Below the pieces are notes generated by a model. That model made no database searches, was not told the origin of the DNA, and was given only the letters and a program-made list of their open reading frames with translations. The position numbers and the translations under genes were made by a program. Shown piece by piece: positions 23,601-36,108 of a stretch of 64,000 nucleotides of DNA. The stretch's first letter is position 1. The number at the start of each line of letters is the position of its first letter. The stretch covers positions 35,186,885 to 35,250,884 of the forward strand of contig CM067109.1 in the NCBI GenBank assembly GCA_034008185.1, read 5' to 3'. The DNA is from Gorsachius magnificus (Eukaryota; Chordata; Aves; Pelecaniformes; Ardeidae).

Positions 23601-24730
23601 TTCTGTTGTTGGAGGTATCTGACAAATTCTACAGAACTATTTTTTTCCTATTTATCAATTTAGGTTATTTTCCCCCTGCAATCTTATTAAATTAATCAAG
23701 TTTCATGCTCCTACCTTATGGAAATGCATTTTTTTCAAAGATAAACATTCTTTATGCTTTTCTCCAAATGCAGTTAGCAAATGCAAATAGAAAAGGTAGC
23801 ACCATATAATGAGAAATTAACAAGAGACATTCTTATTGTCATGCTTTACCACTTGTTTTTCTTTATCCTTATTTATTCCTGAGAATTTTCCCTAGGGTTT
23901 TTTGAGACCTTTGGTACTCTTGACAGGAAAAGTTCCTTTGAAATGAAAATTAGAGCTGCTGGATGCAATTCAAAGTGTAGGTGATAAATTCTTAAAGCCC
24001 TCAGTGTTCCAGCAACTAAGGCTGGCCAGAAAACAACAATGCCATTTTGACTTCTTTTTTAAGTTTAAACATGGGTTTCTGTTCTTATGCTATAAAAAAA
24101 AATCAGTAACTTTCTGAAAAATTTGTGACAGCTACAATGTGTCCAATTTACCAATCTAATGCTCAGTCAGGGTATTATCTTAGGACTTTGACTGATGTCA
24201 ACTGTACAAATTAGGTTGGGTTTGAACCTGAAATCCTGGAAAACACTCTGACCTACAGACCATTGGCCACTACATTCCACCTCTACTCTGAAGAAAATTT
24301 CCTAGCAACATATATCAGTGGAAACAGCACAACAAAAACTTTAAAAATTCCAGGTAAAATTTTTTTTTATCATAATAAATCTAATCACAAGGGTAAGTAA
24401 CAACACACAGAAATTGTAATATTATTTGCGTTTTGGGGGTTCAATCTGTTTATTTCAAAAGTAACAATTACATCACTGATCTTAAGTATAAAGGTAAGGT
24501 TTGGTTTTGTTGTGTGTCCTCTTATAAACTTTTTAAAACACATGCAAATAAATCATATACTTCAATATACTTGGATTAATTTTTCTAAGTTGTTGATATC
24601 TACTAACATCTGCACATGATCTCAAAACAGCTTGGAGGCTTTTTACTGGTTGTTTCCATGGATCACTAAAGAAAACAGCAGAACACACATAAGAAGGCAT
24701 GTCCATTACAATTAGTTATTCCATGAAGTA
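20669..24730. other. AT-rich non-coding DNA with one GC-richer island
   Basis: Nothing is recognisable apart from a GC-richer patch at about 21430-21780. Open frames at 21441-21695 (minus) and 22572-22811 (plus) have no family features and lack splice or promoter context. Confidence 0.5.
21430..21780. other. GC-richer island of unknown origin
   Basis: About 350 bp are clearly richer in G+C than the surroundings, with blocks such as CCAGCTGGGCCCAGCACTATTTATTTGC and CAGCCAGCGCCCCGGGGGAA. It could be an old LTR or a fragment of a repeat I do not recognise. No TG...CA ends or duplication could be fixed. Confidence 0.3.
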
Positions 24731-24732
24731 TC

Positions 24733-25366
24733 TCATAGAATCACAGGATGGTTGACGTTGGAAGGGACCTCTTGGAGGTCATCTTGTCCATCTCCCCCAT
24801 GCTCAAGCTGGGCCACCTAGAGCCAGGTGCCTAGGAATATGTCCAGATGGCTTTTAAACATCTCCAAGGATGGAGACTCCACAACCTCTCTGGGCAACCT
24901 GTGCCAGTACTCAGTCACCATCACAGTGAAAAAGTGTTTCCTGATGTTCAGGCAAAGCCTCCTGAGTTTCAGTTTGTGCCCATTGTCTCTGGTCCTATCA
25001 CCGGGCACCACTGAGAAGAGCCTGGCTACCTCTTCTTTGCACCTTCCATTGAGGTACTTGTGTATATGGATGAGATCCCCCAAATCCTTTTCTTCTTTAC
25101 ACTGAACAGTCCCAGTTCTCTCGTCTGTTCCTTGTATGAGAGGTGCTCGAGTCCCTTAATCATTTTAGTGACCCTTTCCTGGACTTTCTATACTATCGCT
25201 ACCTTTCAACATGGAGAGCCCAGAGCTGGACCCAGCACTCCATGTGTAGACTCACCCGTACTGAATAGAGGGAAAGGATTACCTCCCTTGACCTGCTGGC
25301 AGTGCTTTGCCTTATGCCACCCAAGATACTATTAGCCTTCTTTGCAGCAAAGTCATGTTGTTGCTT
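24733..25366 (-). mobile_element. CR1 3' end, 5'-truncated
   Basis: It starts with TCATAGAATCACAGGATGG and continues GGAAGGGACCTCTTGGAGGT, the 3' UTR of a CR1 subfamily different from that at 52419. Coding similarity extends to about 25366, where the match to the RT-distal region ends near TTGCAGCAAAGTCATG. Confidence 0.9.
24817..25366 (-). pseudogene. CR1 ORF2 C-terminal fragment
   Basis: The reverse-strand frame 25083-24817 reads GDLIHIHKYLNGRCKEEVAR, LFSVVPGDRTRDNGHKLK, NIRKHFFTVMVTEYWHRLPR and [16 protein letters not shown]. This is the conserved C-terminal domain of CR1 ORF2. Upstream to 25366 the match continues with disrupted frames (LVRPHLE-type region at about 25220-25330). Endonuclease and RT core are missing. 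Confidence 0.85.
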
Positions 25367-28300
25367 ATTTCATTTCCTTCACTAATAGGGAAATAAATTA
25401 ATGAACTCCTTTACTAGATAATAATAATTTCAGTTTGTACATCATGAATACATAAAATAAAATTTGTAATAAATTCACTGTGAACAGGAAACCACTTTCA
25501 GGCTACTGCTGTGCTGTAATACCTCTTTTTAGTTTTTCTAAGTGTTCTACACAAATAAAGATGTAAAAGTTTAAACTAAAGTATCATGTATTAATTTTCA
25601 TAGTATTCCAAGTTTTTTCAAAATAGGCTTTTAATAAAGAGATTCATAAGCAGTTTTCCACTGGAACAAAACATTTGTTTCTTTCTACATGGACATACTT
25701 AAATAATGCATATTGACATTAGAATTGTCAATAAATGCCTTTGTATGAAGAGAAAGACATGACATGAATAAGTCTGTCAGTGTTTTTGTATTAGCTACAT
25801 GTTCTGCCTTCCTTAATCTGTGTACCAACCCTTAAGGTTACTTAGTGGAAGACAGTGCCAAACTGTCACGTGTAATCTTAGTGAGTCTTTTTCTCAGGGG
25901 ATCATAAACTCGTTTTTAATGTATCTTTTATTGGGTGAGAAATAGACAACTTCCACAACATATCTGCCAGTGAAAATTGAACATTACCTTTTCCAGAGTC
26001 TTACCAGTAGATTAGCACTGAAATCTGAATTTCTCTTAGCAAGCAATGGAATTATTAAGCTTTCCATTAAGTTAATAGAAGTCTGATCTTACAAAGGTGT
26101 TGATTTCAACATATTGTCAAATGAATCTATTCTAAACTCTTATTAAAAACTCTATTAAAAATTAAAATCAAGTATCTACATGGCAGAGTTGCACAAAAGG
26201 ATGCAAGTCTGTCAGCACAGGTATCAGCCTTTATGGCTTTTGTAGACGAAAATGGGAACAAGAACACTCTAAGTGTTACTTCTAAAACAGAGAAGGAGCT
26301 GGAGGAGAAAAGGCTTGCTAATTGTTTTTTCTTTCTTTTTTCTTTTTTTTTTTTTTTTTCTTTTTCAGGGTAACTACTAATGAGCAAACACTATTGCTGT
26401 GAATGGAAACACATTTTGCTGTTTTACAAAAAGACGACAAAATAAAAAATGAAAATTTTCCTACTTTGAGATTTCTCCCCCTACAGTCCATATTTTTTTC
26501 TGTTGCAATACATAAGGGCAGAGCAAAGAGTGATTCAGTAACTGTGAAGTTAGTCTCTCATATACAAACAGTAACACATTTTCTCTTTCTAGCACTTTAA
26601 TTTAAAACTGACATATACTTTTGAATGACTCTGAACAGTGGCAATACTGCCCTGCCAAGTTCAGTGTTGTGAGGCTGACCACACCTGAGGAAGAAACAGT
26701 ACATTTTCAAAAAAAAAAAAAAAAAAAAGGACACTCTTAGTTACAAATTCTCACAGTTTACTGCAAAGCCTGAATTACAGATAGGACTGGCAATAGAATT
26801 CAGTGTGTAAAGCAACTTTTATTTTGTGCAAATAAGTAAATCATATTCCTTTCCAGTGGATGTGAATTTTTCCACCTGATGTGCTTCAATTGTCTAGGTA
26901 GAGTAAAAATAATTATAATAATAAGGGACAGAGGAAATCTAGCATTTATTCAGTTGTTCCACAGGATTCAGGCCTATAAAGTAGGAGGTAATCTCTGCAC
27001 TATTAGCTTCCAAATAAACAAAGTACTTCATAAAATGGTAGTAAAAGAATTCATAAATCCTGGCCTTCCTCCATTTTTTATCAATGCTTATTTTATATGC
27101 TAAACTAAAATCAAAGCAGTGGCAGTGTGCTAGGAAAAAAAAGCTATTAAAACCTAAGTGTTAGCAGAGATGTTTCCTTGTACAATTTTACGAGGAGACA
27201 TTATTTTCTATACCATGACTTTTCATTAGAATAACCAAAACATAAAGCTCAAGTTTTGTTTTCCCAGTCAAAATTGCCCTGTGAGTAGAGTTTTAGAGTT
27301 TTCCGTTCTTTCCTCCTGCACAGGAGCTCTTTATTACATCAAGTTTTTCTCAGACCATATTGTAGTATGGCTATGCAGTAATTCACTTTTAACACAGTCT
27401 CCACCTTTTGAGTTGCCCTGCATGATTAGCAAGTATCAATAGAGAAATAGGTTCAGATTTTAGTCCATGTCTATATCTCTGGCAACTGAAAAATAGTTTC
27501 AAGAGTAGGAGAATTCCAGACTCTTGCAACTGCTGCGCAATAATTTTTCTCTATACGTGGGCTCTAAACCACAACCACATAATAACAGATCATTCTGTGA
27601 TACACAGAAAGAAATTTCCTACTCTTCTAATGAAAAGACATTTTTATCTTGCAGAGATACTCAAGAATTGACAGCGGTGCTTATATGTTCATATAGTAGA
27701 ACCTCCCCCAGTTTATTGTTCCCAATACTTGAAATTACAAACAGATGTAATTTCACTAAATTTTCTTCTTGAAAAATTTTCTTTTCATGTTATTATCCTA
27801 ATACATTTTACATATATATCATATGCTTGTCCACTATTACTCTTTTTAAAGTGTTCCTACTTATGCATAATCGCAATTCCATTTTAACACCTCAGAACTC
27901 CTCTATCATTTCATTGAATTAAATGGTATCAACTAATGATGCAATTAGGCTGAAAGACTGTGACACAATTAAGTGCAATTTTTTTTCCTTTCAGCTGTTC
28001 TCTTTTACTAGATTTATCTTGTAAGTCTACTGTTTTAATGATATCTCAAGACATAGTACACAGTACCACTTGAATTAATCACTGAATGAGAAGACGGTAT
28101 TGACTAAAATCAGTGATAGTCATGGTGTGATTAATATTCATATGAGCAAGCAGAGGACAGTGTCAAATGGCTGAAAAACAAAGAAAATCATTACATACAG
28201 AGAGACAAATACATATTAAAAATTGGGGCTTCGGAAAAGCCACTTTGTAATACCAAGGATGAAATTATTGTATAAAAGAAATAAGAGAGAGAAATACAAG

Positions 28301-30040
28301 AACTGTAGGAGTTCTTCCAAAAGAGTGTGTTGGATGGCCAGAAAGTCCACAGTCAAGAAAGAAGGCAAGTAGAGCTAAACTGTCATCTAGTTCAGTGACA
28401 AAGGCAGTAACTAGCAAAATAAAAGTCATAATAAAGAAGTAGTTTGCAATCAATTTTAAATTTGGAGTTAAAAACTGTTGAAAAGCAAGCAGAAAAGTAA
28501 AGCTTGGCACTACAGGAATTAGAAAAACTGTGTAAAAACCCTGAAATACTGCAGATGAAACATACGTGGCTTACAATTGCAAAAGTTTATGGTTTATTGT
28601 TTGATATAATTGTGCCCCATTCTTATGTAATCTTTTCCAGACATGGTGAATTAATAGAAGATTAATGATAAATGATAAGTGAGCAAATAATCTACGTGAC
28701 AGTAGAAAGAATAATGAGGGGTATATTAGTCATTTAAGTATTTTAAAACACTTCAAAAAATGTGAAGGGACCCAAGTCTCACCTCTTCTAAAATGTGTAA
28801 TAAGCAGTTTAATACACTGTCAATCTAGACCAATGGAGACTACCTCGAGTGTGAAAGGCAGACTGGATTTGAACAAATAAAATTGTTGAGATACCTGAAA
28901 CAGCAGGCAAATCCAACAGATGCTTTGTCTGTGTATTTGGAAGCAAATGGATATGTTTATTATGTGTGAAATCCATGTACTATTTTAAAGGTCACAAGGA
29001 ACTGAGGAAGGTGATGGCTAAGACAGATTACACATTAACCCAGTTTTATCAGAATATCTAGCAACAACCCTCCAAGAATCAATTAAGCACTAATTAATGG
29101 TGTAAGTGACAAACAATTCTAAAAATTCTTGAAAACCAGAGAGATTCCATAACTCAGGAAAATTATATCCATTTTTAAAAGCACAAGAAACAGTGAACTT
29201 GCTAAAAAGAGATCAGTCATGCACAAAATAATAGAAAAATTACAAAGAACTGATGGAAAAGCAAAAAATGCCATTATCTTTTCATTCTAATATTTTAAAT
29301 AAAAGCAATAGAAAGCAATAGAAAATACTTGCCAAAGCCCACAAAAAAACAGGTTTTCCATTCATTCCTTTTCCTATTCCCAGTATATAAATATAATATT
29401 TATATTTATACTGTTACTTACAGATTTCCTGTGGAGGGCTAGTTTCTCAGCTTCCACTTAACACTGGAATAAAAGTGTTCCTCTGCACTTGAGGATTAGA
29501 TCTGACAGTGACATAAGGACATAAGAGAGACACAGCTGCTTGTCACGTAGGGAGAGGCTGAGCTAGGATGAAGAGACCGACTTTATCTATTTCTGCTTCT
29601 GGTGTAATAAGAGTCCCAGTAGGACCCAAAAAGATGTTTCAGGACTTGAATTCGACTCTTCCTACCACTGCGTATTCCTTGATCCCTCTGTTAGCAGCAC
29701 CAGCTAATCAAGCTTTCTACATCCAACATAACTGGAGGAAATCAGTATGGCAGAACTTTTCATTAATTTGTTAGGGCAAGACCTCTCTAATTCTGGTTTG
29801 GGAACAGACCTGGTATTGCTACAGCTCCTTTCTTGCTTCACTCATATAAGACTGACTTTCTTTACAAATCAGGGTACAGGCAATATTAAGACAATTTTTA
29901 CAGAATGAGACCCTAAAATAAAATAAAATTGTTTCCCTAATACCCTGATGATCTAGCAGCCTAGCAGCATATTGGAGTGAGGCTGGGATCACTGCTCAAC
30001 AACAAACTAACATTCACTCAAGACATCTACCTGTCTCGTG
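25367..30040. other. AT-rich non-coding DNA
   Basis: It holds a long pyrimidine tract at about 26322-26366 and a run of about twenty A at 26709-26728. An AT-rich imperfect palindrome lies at 29381-29413. The minus-strand open frame at 28265-28510 is hydrophobic but has no family features. No gene is supported. Confidence 0.5.
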
Positions 30041-30540
30041 GAATAATAGAATCAAAGCATGGTTGATGTTGGAAGGGACGTTTCAGAGGTCATCTTGTCC
30101 AAACTCCCATGCTCAAGCAGGGCCACCTAGAGCCAGGTGCCCAGGAATATGTCCAGATAGCTTTTAAATGTCTCCAAGGATGGAGACTCCACAAATTCTC
30201 TGCAATACCTGTGACCCTTTGCTGGAGTTTCTGCACTCTGTCTCATGCTAGAGAGCCCAGAACTGGACCCAGCACACCATGTGTGGCCTCCCCAGTGCTG
30301 AGTACCGGGGAAGGATCACTTCCCTTAACCTTCAGGCTTTGTCTAAAGCAGCCCAGGATACCATTAACCTTCTTTCACTGTGAGGACATACTACTACCTC
30401 ATACTCAACATTGTGTCCACCAGGACCCCCAGGTCATTCTCTGTAAACCACTTTCCAGAACAGATGTTTGCTATATCCCAACTTCTATACTGACTGCGTG
30501 GACCTGCTCAGGAATGAGGATTGGCTAACTTGGACAAATT
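30041..30540 (-). mobile_element. CR1 fragment with internal deletion
   Basis: The 3' end (GAATAATAGAATCAAAGCATGG, GGAAGGGACGTTTCAGAGGT) resembles the copy at 24733. At about 30205 the sequence jumps from the CTCTGC..ACCTGTG block to a CCTTTGCTGGAGTTTCTGCA block. This skips the conserved C-terminal coding segment present in other copies. It continues through CCACCAGGACCCCCAGGTCA to about 30540. Confidence 0.85.
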
Positions 30541-33162
30541 AGGATTCATAAACCAGGTGGAATCCAAGATCTTCAAGTTCTTACCTAAATGATCTTTCTG
30601 ATCTTCATTGAGTTTTGTCTGAAGCAGTACACCTGCTTCCATACAATTTAGTCAAGAAACTCATTTTTTTATCTGAATTCAATATTATCTACATCTTATG
30701 CCAGACTGATTTCCTCCAGTAATCCAAGAGAACAGACACAATTTGATATTTCCGAGTCTTCATGCTATTAATGCAAGTTAAACGATTTTGTCTCCTGTGT
30801 TGAAGAAATTTTAAATGCTTAATCAACTCTTATTCAAGTTACAACACAAAAAATATTGAATTTAGGTTACCAATATTTTGATTTTAGATTTTTAACAATA
30901 CATCAATAGTTACTTCAGTTGCACAGATTAATTGTTGCTCTTCATTTCTGTATCTATGAATAACCCTCACATTACCTAAGAGTTAAGCTGGACAAGTTCC
31001 ACTGAGATATATCAGGAAAAGGAGTAGAGAAGGAGAAACAAAAACTTAAAGATTAATTTATACAGTAAGACTACCGGGTCTGAAAATACAAATAATAAAC
31101 ACAGTTTCTGACTTAATCTTAAATACAAATATTAGTCGCTAAATTATTAATTTTATTTCTAATTGTGAACTTACCCTCTTCCAGTAGCTTTAACATTGAA
31201 TAGTATTTCAAGATCTTTTCTAATAACAAAACATTTTTAAATGTTCAGTTCTGTTCCTAATTACATTAGTGGTAAAGCAACTATTTATGCCAATAAGAAT
31301 AAAATTGGCCTTCGAGAGTGAAAATGGCTTCTTAAACTTAAGGAACGGGTGAAATGGAACTTTTTTGCTTCACCTGCACAGCAGTGAATTTCATACTTGT
31401 TCCATTTCTTCTATTAATTCACCATCTCTGGAAAAGATTACATAAGAAAGGGACACAATTATATCAAACAATAAAACATGAACTTTTGCGATTGTAAGCC
31501 GCGTACGTTTCATCTGCAGTATTTCAGGGGTTTTACACAGTTTTTCTAATTCCCGTAGCACCAAGTCAGGTCAAAATAGCAAAATTCTGTTTCTCAATAT
31601 AAAAATTTCATCACTTTATTCAGTTTGTGACTCATCCTGTGACACTTGCTAGAGCCTCTAGTTTAGAAATCACCACAAAAAAAGACTGATCATAAAAACC
31701 AGTTTGTAACATTTTCTTTTATAAAATGGTCTAGTCTCAAAACAGCTCTTCTTTCCCTTTAGTTTGAACACCTATTTTGAAATAATAAGAGCTAAATAGC
31801 AAAAGAGGGAGTTTTCACTTTTATTGATGCATTTTTATGAGCAATTTGCTGGGACTTCAGCTAGTGGTTTCCTCTTTTATGTAGGCAAAAGGCATAGATT
31901 TTGTTTCACCTTACTGAGTGTTTATTAATGTGTCATTAGCAGTTTGTGCGAAGGACTGTTTCTTCTACCCTCTTTCACATGGAGGTCCATCACTTAAAGG
32001 AATACATATTTTCCAGTACTGCCTACCCAGCCTATATAGAAAATTCTTGATGTAATCATCAATCTAAAGAACAGAATTCTTTTAGAAAAGGTATTTGAGT
32101 TTGACTGATTGAAAAATCATTCTAAGATCAGCTTTGTTCTTGCCCAAGCCTAAGGAAGGACATTTCTTACTATTTTTTCCTGACATTTTCTTTAATGATT
32201 AACTGGTTTACAGAACATGGTTGGTTCTACAAAGTTAATTGTTAGAGTGAGTTAAATTCCTAGCTACATAAACACAATGGCAGACCTGAAACTGACTTCA
32301 GTAGTACTGGTTTAAATATTGTAGACGACTTTTTTCATCTGAATTTCTATATTTACTTGAATAAAATAATCCATGCTCTTGCACAATGACCAATTGCATG
32401 ACTGAAGCTGGAATAGTATTCTATGTAACATAGAAATAGCCTGGTATTCTGATTTATTTTAAATAGAGGAGGGGAAAAAGCAAGCATTATCTCCAGCTTT
32501 AAGCAAGAATGGTTTTATCCCCATTGGTGAACTGAGGTAGAGAAAACAAATGCTTCAAAAAGTTATCCAGAGTCTAAGTTGGGCTCCAAATCCCATTGAT
32601 TTTCGCTGATATTTATGGTCCTAATTCATCAACTGCCTTTGAAAAAGTTATCCTTAACAAGTCCCTCAGGTAGTAATGGGAACAGGTCTGCTCACACTAG
32701 CCTGTTAAATCCAGCTCTAGTTTCTACCCTTTCATAATATCCAAATATGCATACCTGTATATGCTAACACATGGCTCAGGTCTTGCAAGTCTTTGAGCAT
32801 AAGCAAAGGTTTTATGGTTTTGCAGGTGTTCAGGTGTTGCATTATTAAACGTAACCTACCTAGGTGCATGCATTCACAAAAGTAAATATTTACTCTACAG
32901 TAAATTTCAAAATCATAATCTTATACAACAGGTATAAAGCTGAAGTGTCAGCAGATTTTGGTAAAGTTCTTTGCTTATTTCTATTTCTTCTGATCAAACA
33001 AATCAAAGAATGTGAAAATCAGATGAGTAAATCATGCTTCATGAACTCAGGATGAGATGTGAATTACTTAGAGATTTCAGACATCTGCATTTCATGTGCT
33101 GATATTCATGTGCTTTGGACTTTCATGTACAGGAGACAGGCTATAGTGACAGAAGCGTATAT
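30541..33162. other. AT-rich non-coding DNA
   Basis: No transposon ends, RNA genes or open frames with family features are visible. The stretch ends at the CACAT target duplication of the next LTR. Confidence 0.5.
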
Positions 33163-33378
33163 CACATTGTGGCGGTGTGCTCCCCTTTTGCTTCTGACTC
33201 CCTCTCCCTTCACCTCCTTCAAGTGATAACCACCTGGGCGGTGGTGATAGATGTGTCTGGTTGTGAAGGATGTACCCACTGGATGCGGGGGGATGACAGA
33301 TAATAATACAATAGCCAAGGGCTATTGTGGAATGTGCCTGCCTAAGCACAGTGGTCAGTGTGTAAATATGACTATGCG

Positions 33379-33402
33379 CCAATCATCTTACCCCCATAAA
33401 TA
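33379..33402 (+). promoter_or_regulatory. LTR C core promoter (CCAAT and TATA-like)
   Basis: CCAAT at 33379-33383 is followed 12 bp later by ATAAATA at 33396-33402, an arrangement typical of a retroviral U3 promoter. Transcription would start near 33425-33435, inferred from TATA spacing. Confidence 0.5.
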
Positions 33403-33844
33403 GTGAGCAGTCCAAGAGCCCTTGGAGATCTCCTACACAGCAGTGGGCTGCACACCAGGATCTCCCCTTGAGCAGGGATGCCTCTCCTTGAGGCTGAGAG
33501 ATTCCTTGCCACACAGAATCTGCATAAATGACTCATAGCATACTACAATTTGAAATGTTAGCTAAGTGATATAAAGGATTGATTGCGCATATGAAATCAT
33601 TCAGAGATAAACCGTTGACCAAGACTGGAACTAGGATTGGATCCAGCCGCACCTAGACTCCTCTCTGAGGAAGGAGTTTAGAAAGCAAGGGGGTCCTTTC
33701 TGAATCTCATGAGTCAGCAGGAGGGTCATAGTTTTGTCTGACCCTGTCCTCTGTGCAGTAAACAACTAAGTGTACCTTGCCATCGAATCTTATAAACTAC
33801 TGTCACATTTACCATTGAACTTTGTTAACTCACTGTTTTACACC

Positions 33845-33850
33845 AATAAA
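33845..33850 (+). promoter_or_regulatory. LTR C poly(A) signal
   Basis: AATAAA lies close to the LTR 3' end, followed by a T-rich and CT-rich stretch. It fixes the orientation of the element. Confidence 0.6.
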
Positions 33851-34939
33851 CTATATTATTTTTGCCTCCCTCTCACTCCATCTGCAACACACATGCTGCT
33901 ACAAATTGTTCTAATTCCACAAACAGTGACTGATAAGTCTTTTATGGCTTTTTTCATTACAACATTGACAAAGATTTCTAAACTGATTATTAATGCTCTT
34001 ATGCCAGTCTTCCTGGAATCTCATGATATATATTGACCTACTAAATCAAAACAGAACATGAATGGACTATCAACACCTTTATGGGTAAAATCATTCTTAA
34101 TATATGAGTTCCAAGACAAAATGCCTTCCTTTTAATGAGATGAAGAAAAAAGATCAGTGACTAACTGTGGATCTCAGGGGTTTCCAAGAACGGCTACAAA
34201 ACTAATAGTTTTTCTGGTTTGGTTTTCTTTACTTTTTAAATATTTCTTAAACAAAATATTAACAACTTCAGAATTAACAGAGCTAAATGTGTTACCACCC
34301 ATCTGCAGAGCTATAATATTTGATTATATGTTTGCTTTTAGACATAGAATGGCAAAATAAAACATAAGATAAACTGGTATGAATGTGACTTCATTTACAA
34401 TTATATGTTTGTACTCCTCATTTCCTCTGAAATTTTCATTCAGCCTCTGAATCGAATGAAATCTTCATTCAGCCTCTGAAGATGATAACGATGCAACAAG
34501 CCATGAAGCCTTGCAAAAATTCATAGCTGTAGCTCTCGTTCCTCTCCCAAACCCAGTACTTGTGAACTGTGGCAATATTTCATGTCTCTCATTAGCTGAG
34601 TGCTGCCCTTCTTCACTCTCCTTTGAGCAGGGTTGTCCAGCAGACAACACTTTCCACAATGCACTGCAGAAGGTCTTCCCTGCTGTATGGCTGGATACAT
34701 TGTACATATAAGCTGCACAGTGCTGGAAACTGATCTTATCTAACTGATCTAAGCTCCAGTGATCCTGAGAGGACCTGAGGAAGTATTCACTGAGAGCTGG
34801 CTGCAGGTATCCAAACAGTTCTTACAGTTCCTGATCACTTCTTTGTCTAATGACAGAAGTTGATAAATTTATCAGTAGAGGTGATAGAGAAGAAATACAC
34901 ATTTTCTTCTCGAGGCCTATATACTCTTTCTTCCAACAG

Positions 34940-35026
34940 GTCATAAAAGTGTGCATATCAAGAGAAGGGCAAATTAAACTAAGATATATGGGGGCATATT
35001 TGAAGAACTATCCCAGCTGGCCACAG
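34940..35026 (+). other. Candidate exon, 87 bp, phase 0-0 (weak)
   Basis: ACTCTTTCTTCCAACAG ends at 34939 and CCACAG|GTTAGG stands at 35026/35027. The 29 codons between are open and begin VIKVCISREGQIKLRYMGAY. It is short enough to be chance. It gains a little weight because the next open splice-flanked segment (35424-35498) is in the same phase. No family is recognised. Confidence 0.15.
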
Positions 35027-35423
35027 GTTAGGCACCCTAAGGTAGAAGCAAATCATCTCATGAAGCCTATTGTCTCAGTGGAGTTTGTTGTTATGAGAGA
35101 ATGTGGATGTGATGCATTTTCCATAAGGAACACAGTTCTGTTAATGAAAAACCAGCTGGAAATTTCTGATATTTAAATATATATATTTTTGTGGACATCA
35201 TTTACATTAAGAAAAAATGCAAAATTTTCTGCCCAGCTGTATCTCTGTATGCCTATATACAGCTATGTCGCAATTGTAAGATGAACATACATTGCAACAT
35301 GTCCAGGACACTTTTAATTCTCATACAGAATTTGTAATGTATTTGTTTTCATATAGTTTACCTAGAGTTATAAAATTGGCTGAGTTAAGATCAATGCAAG
35401 CCATTTCATATATATATTTCCAG

Positions 35424-35498
35424 CTTATGCGAGTGTTAGGGGAAAAAAGTGCCAGTAAAAAAGTATCTGAAGTAGCCTATGCTTGCAGAGAAAAGCAG
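35424..35498 (+). other. Candidate exon, 75 bp, phase 0-0 (weak)
   Basis: CATATATATATTTCCAG ends at 35423 and AAGCAG|GTGGAT follows at 35498/35499. The 25 codons between begin LMRVLGEKSASKKVSEVAYA and can be joined in phase with the segment at 34940-35026. The reading frame stays open to 35516. No family is recognised and a chance origin is likely. Confidence 0.15.
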
Positions 35499-36108
35499 GT
35501 GGATAATTCACAGTGATTTATTCTACAGATTCACTCTCTTTTCCTGTTTAAAGAATATTCATGACCAGATGCATGTCTTCAAGTTTGTAATCAAAAGTTA
35601 TTCAGTGATTTCTGGTCTCTGTTGCTTAAAATCATCGAGTATTTGATCTTCGAGATGTGTGATTTAGCTGTGACACAGCTATTTTGTGAAATCATTTAAT
35701 ATGAACTTGCAGACCTAAAACCTAGTAGTAATGAGTATTAAATTTAAAATTAGAAATTTCTTTTCCACAGCTTTTCATATTTATCAATCTTGACCATTTG
35801 CAAAGAATGGGAATAAACAAAGAGTAAATGCTTCACTTGATCACATTCTCAAGACAAGCTATGGCTGAGTTGTAAAATAACACGGACACAAAACTCCCTG
35901 GTAGAGTGTTTCTATTTCAAAAGAACTTTTTTCCCCAACTAATCAGAGGAATCCATATGAGTGAAATCTTGGAACTCAAGAGTGGATACTAAACCCTCTT
36001 CCTGATCCAAGACTGTGTTAGTGGTCCTTTTGTTTCTGGATCAGGCCTTTAAATAATTTTCCAGTTTTGCCTTTTCTCACCTTATATTTGCTTTCTGTGT
36101 TAGATATC

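Larger units (their letters stand above)
33168..33889 (+). mobile_element. Solo LTR, family C, 722 bp, perfect 5-bp target duplication
   Basis: It starts TGTGGCGGTGTGCTCC and ends CATCTGCAACA, with CACAT directly on both sides (33163-33167 and 33890-33894). A CCAAT box (33379), a TATA-like ATAAATA (33396) and AATAAA (33845) appear in order, giving the plus orientation. About 40 bp follow AATAAA before the 3' end. No retroviral coding sequence remains, so it is a solo LTR formed by recombination between the two LTRs of a provirus. The short open frames inside it are not genes. Confidence 0.88.
33895..36103. other. AT-rich non-coding DNA with two weak candidate exons
   Basis: Most of this stretch is featureless. 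Two short splice-flanked open segments (34940-35026 and 35424-35498) are listed separately. A local direct repeat of TTCATTCAGCCTCTGAA occurs twice at about 34436-34483. Confidence 0.5.

Noticed and set aside
29381..29413. AT-rich palindrome as an origin or regulatory hairpin
   Set aside because: Imperfect pairing made only of A/T repeats, expected by chance in this composition.
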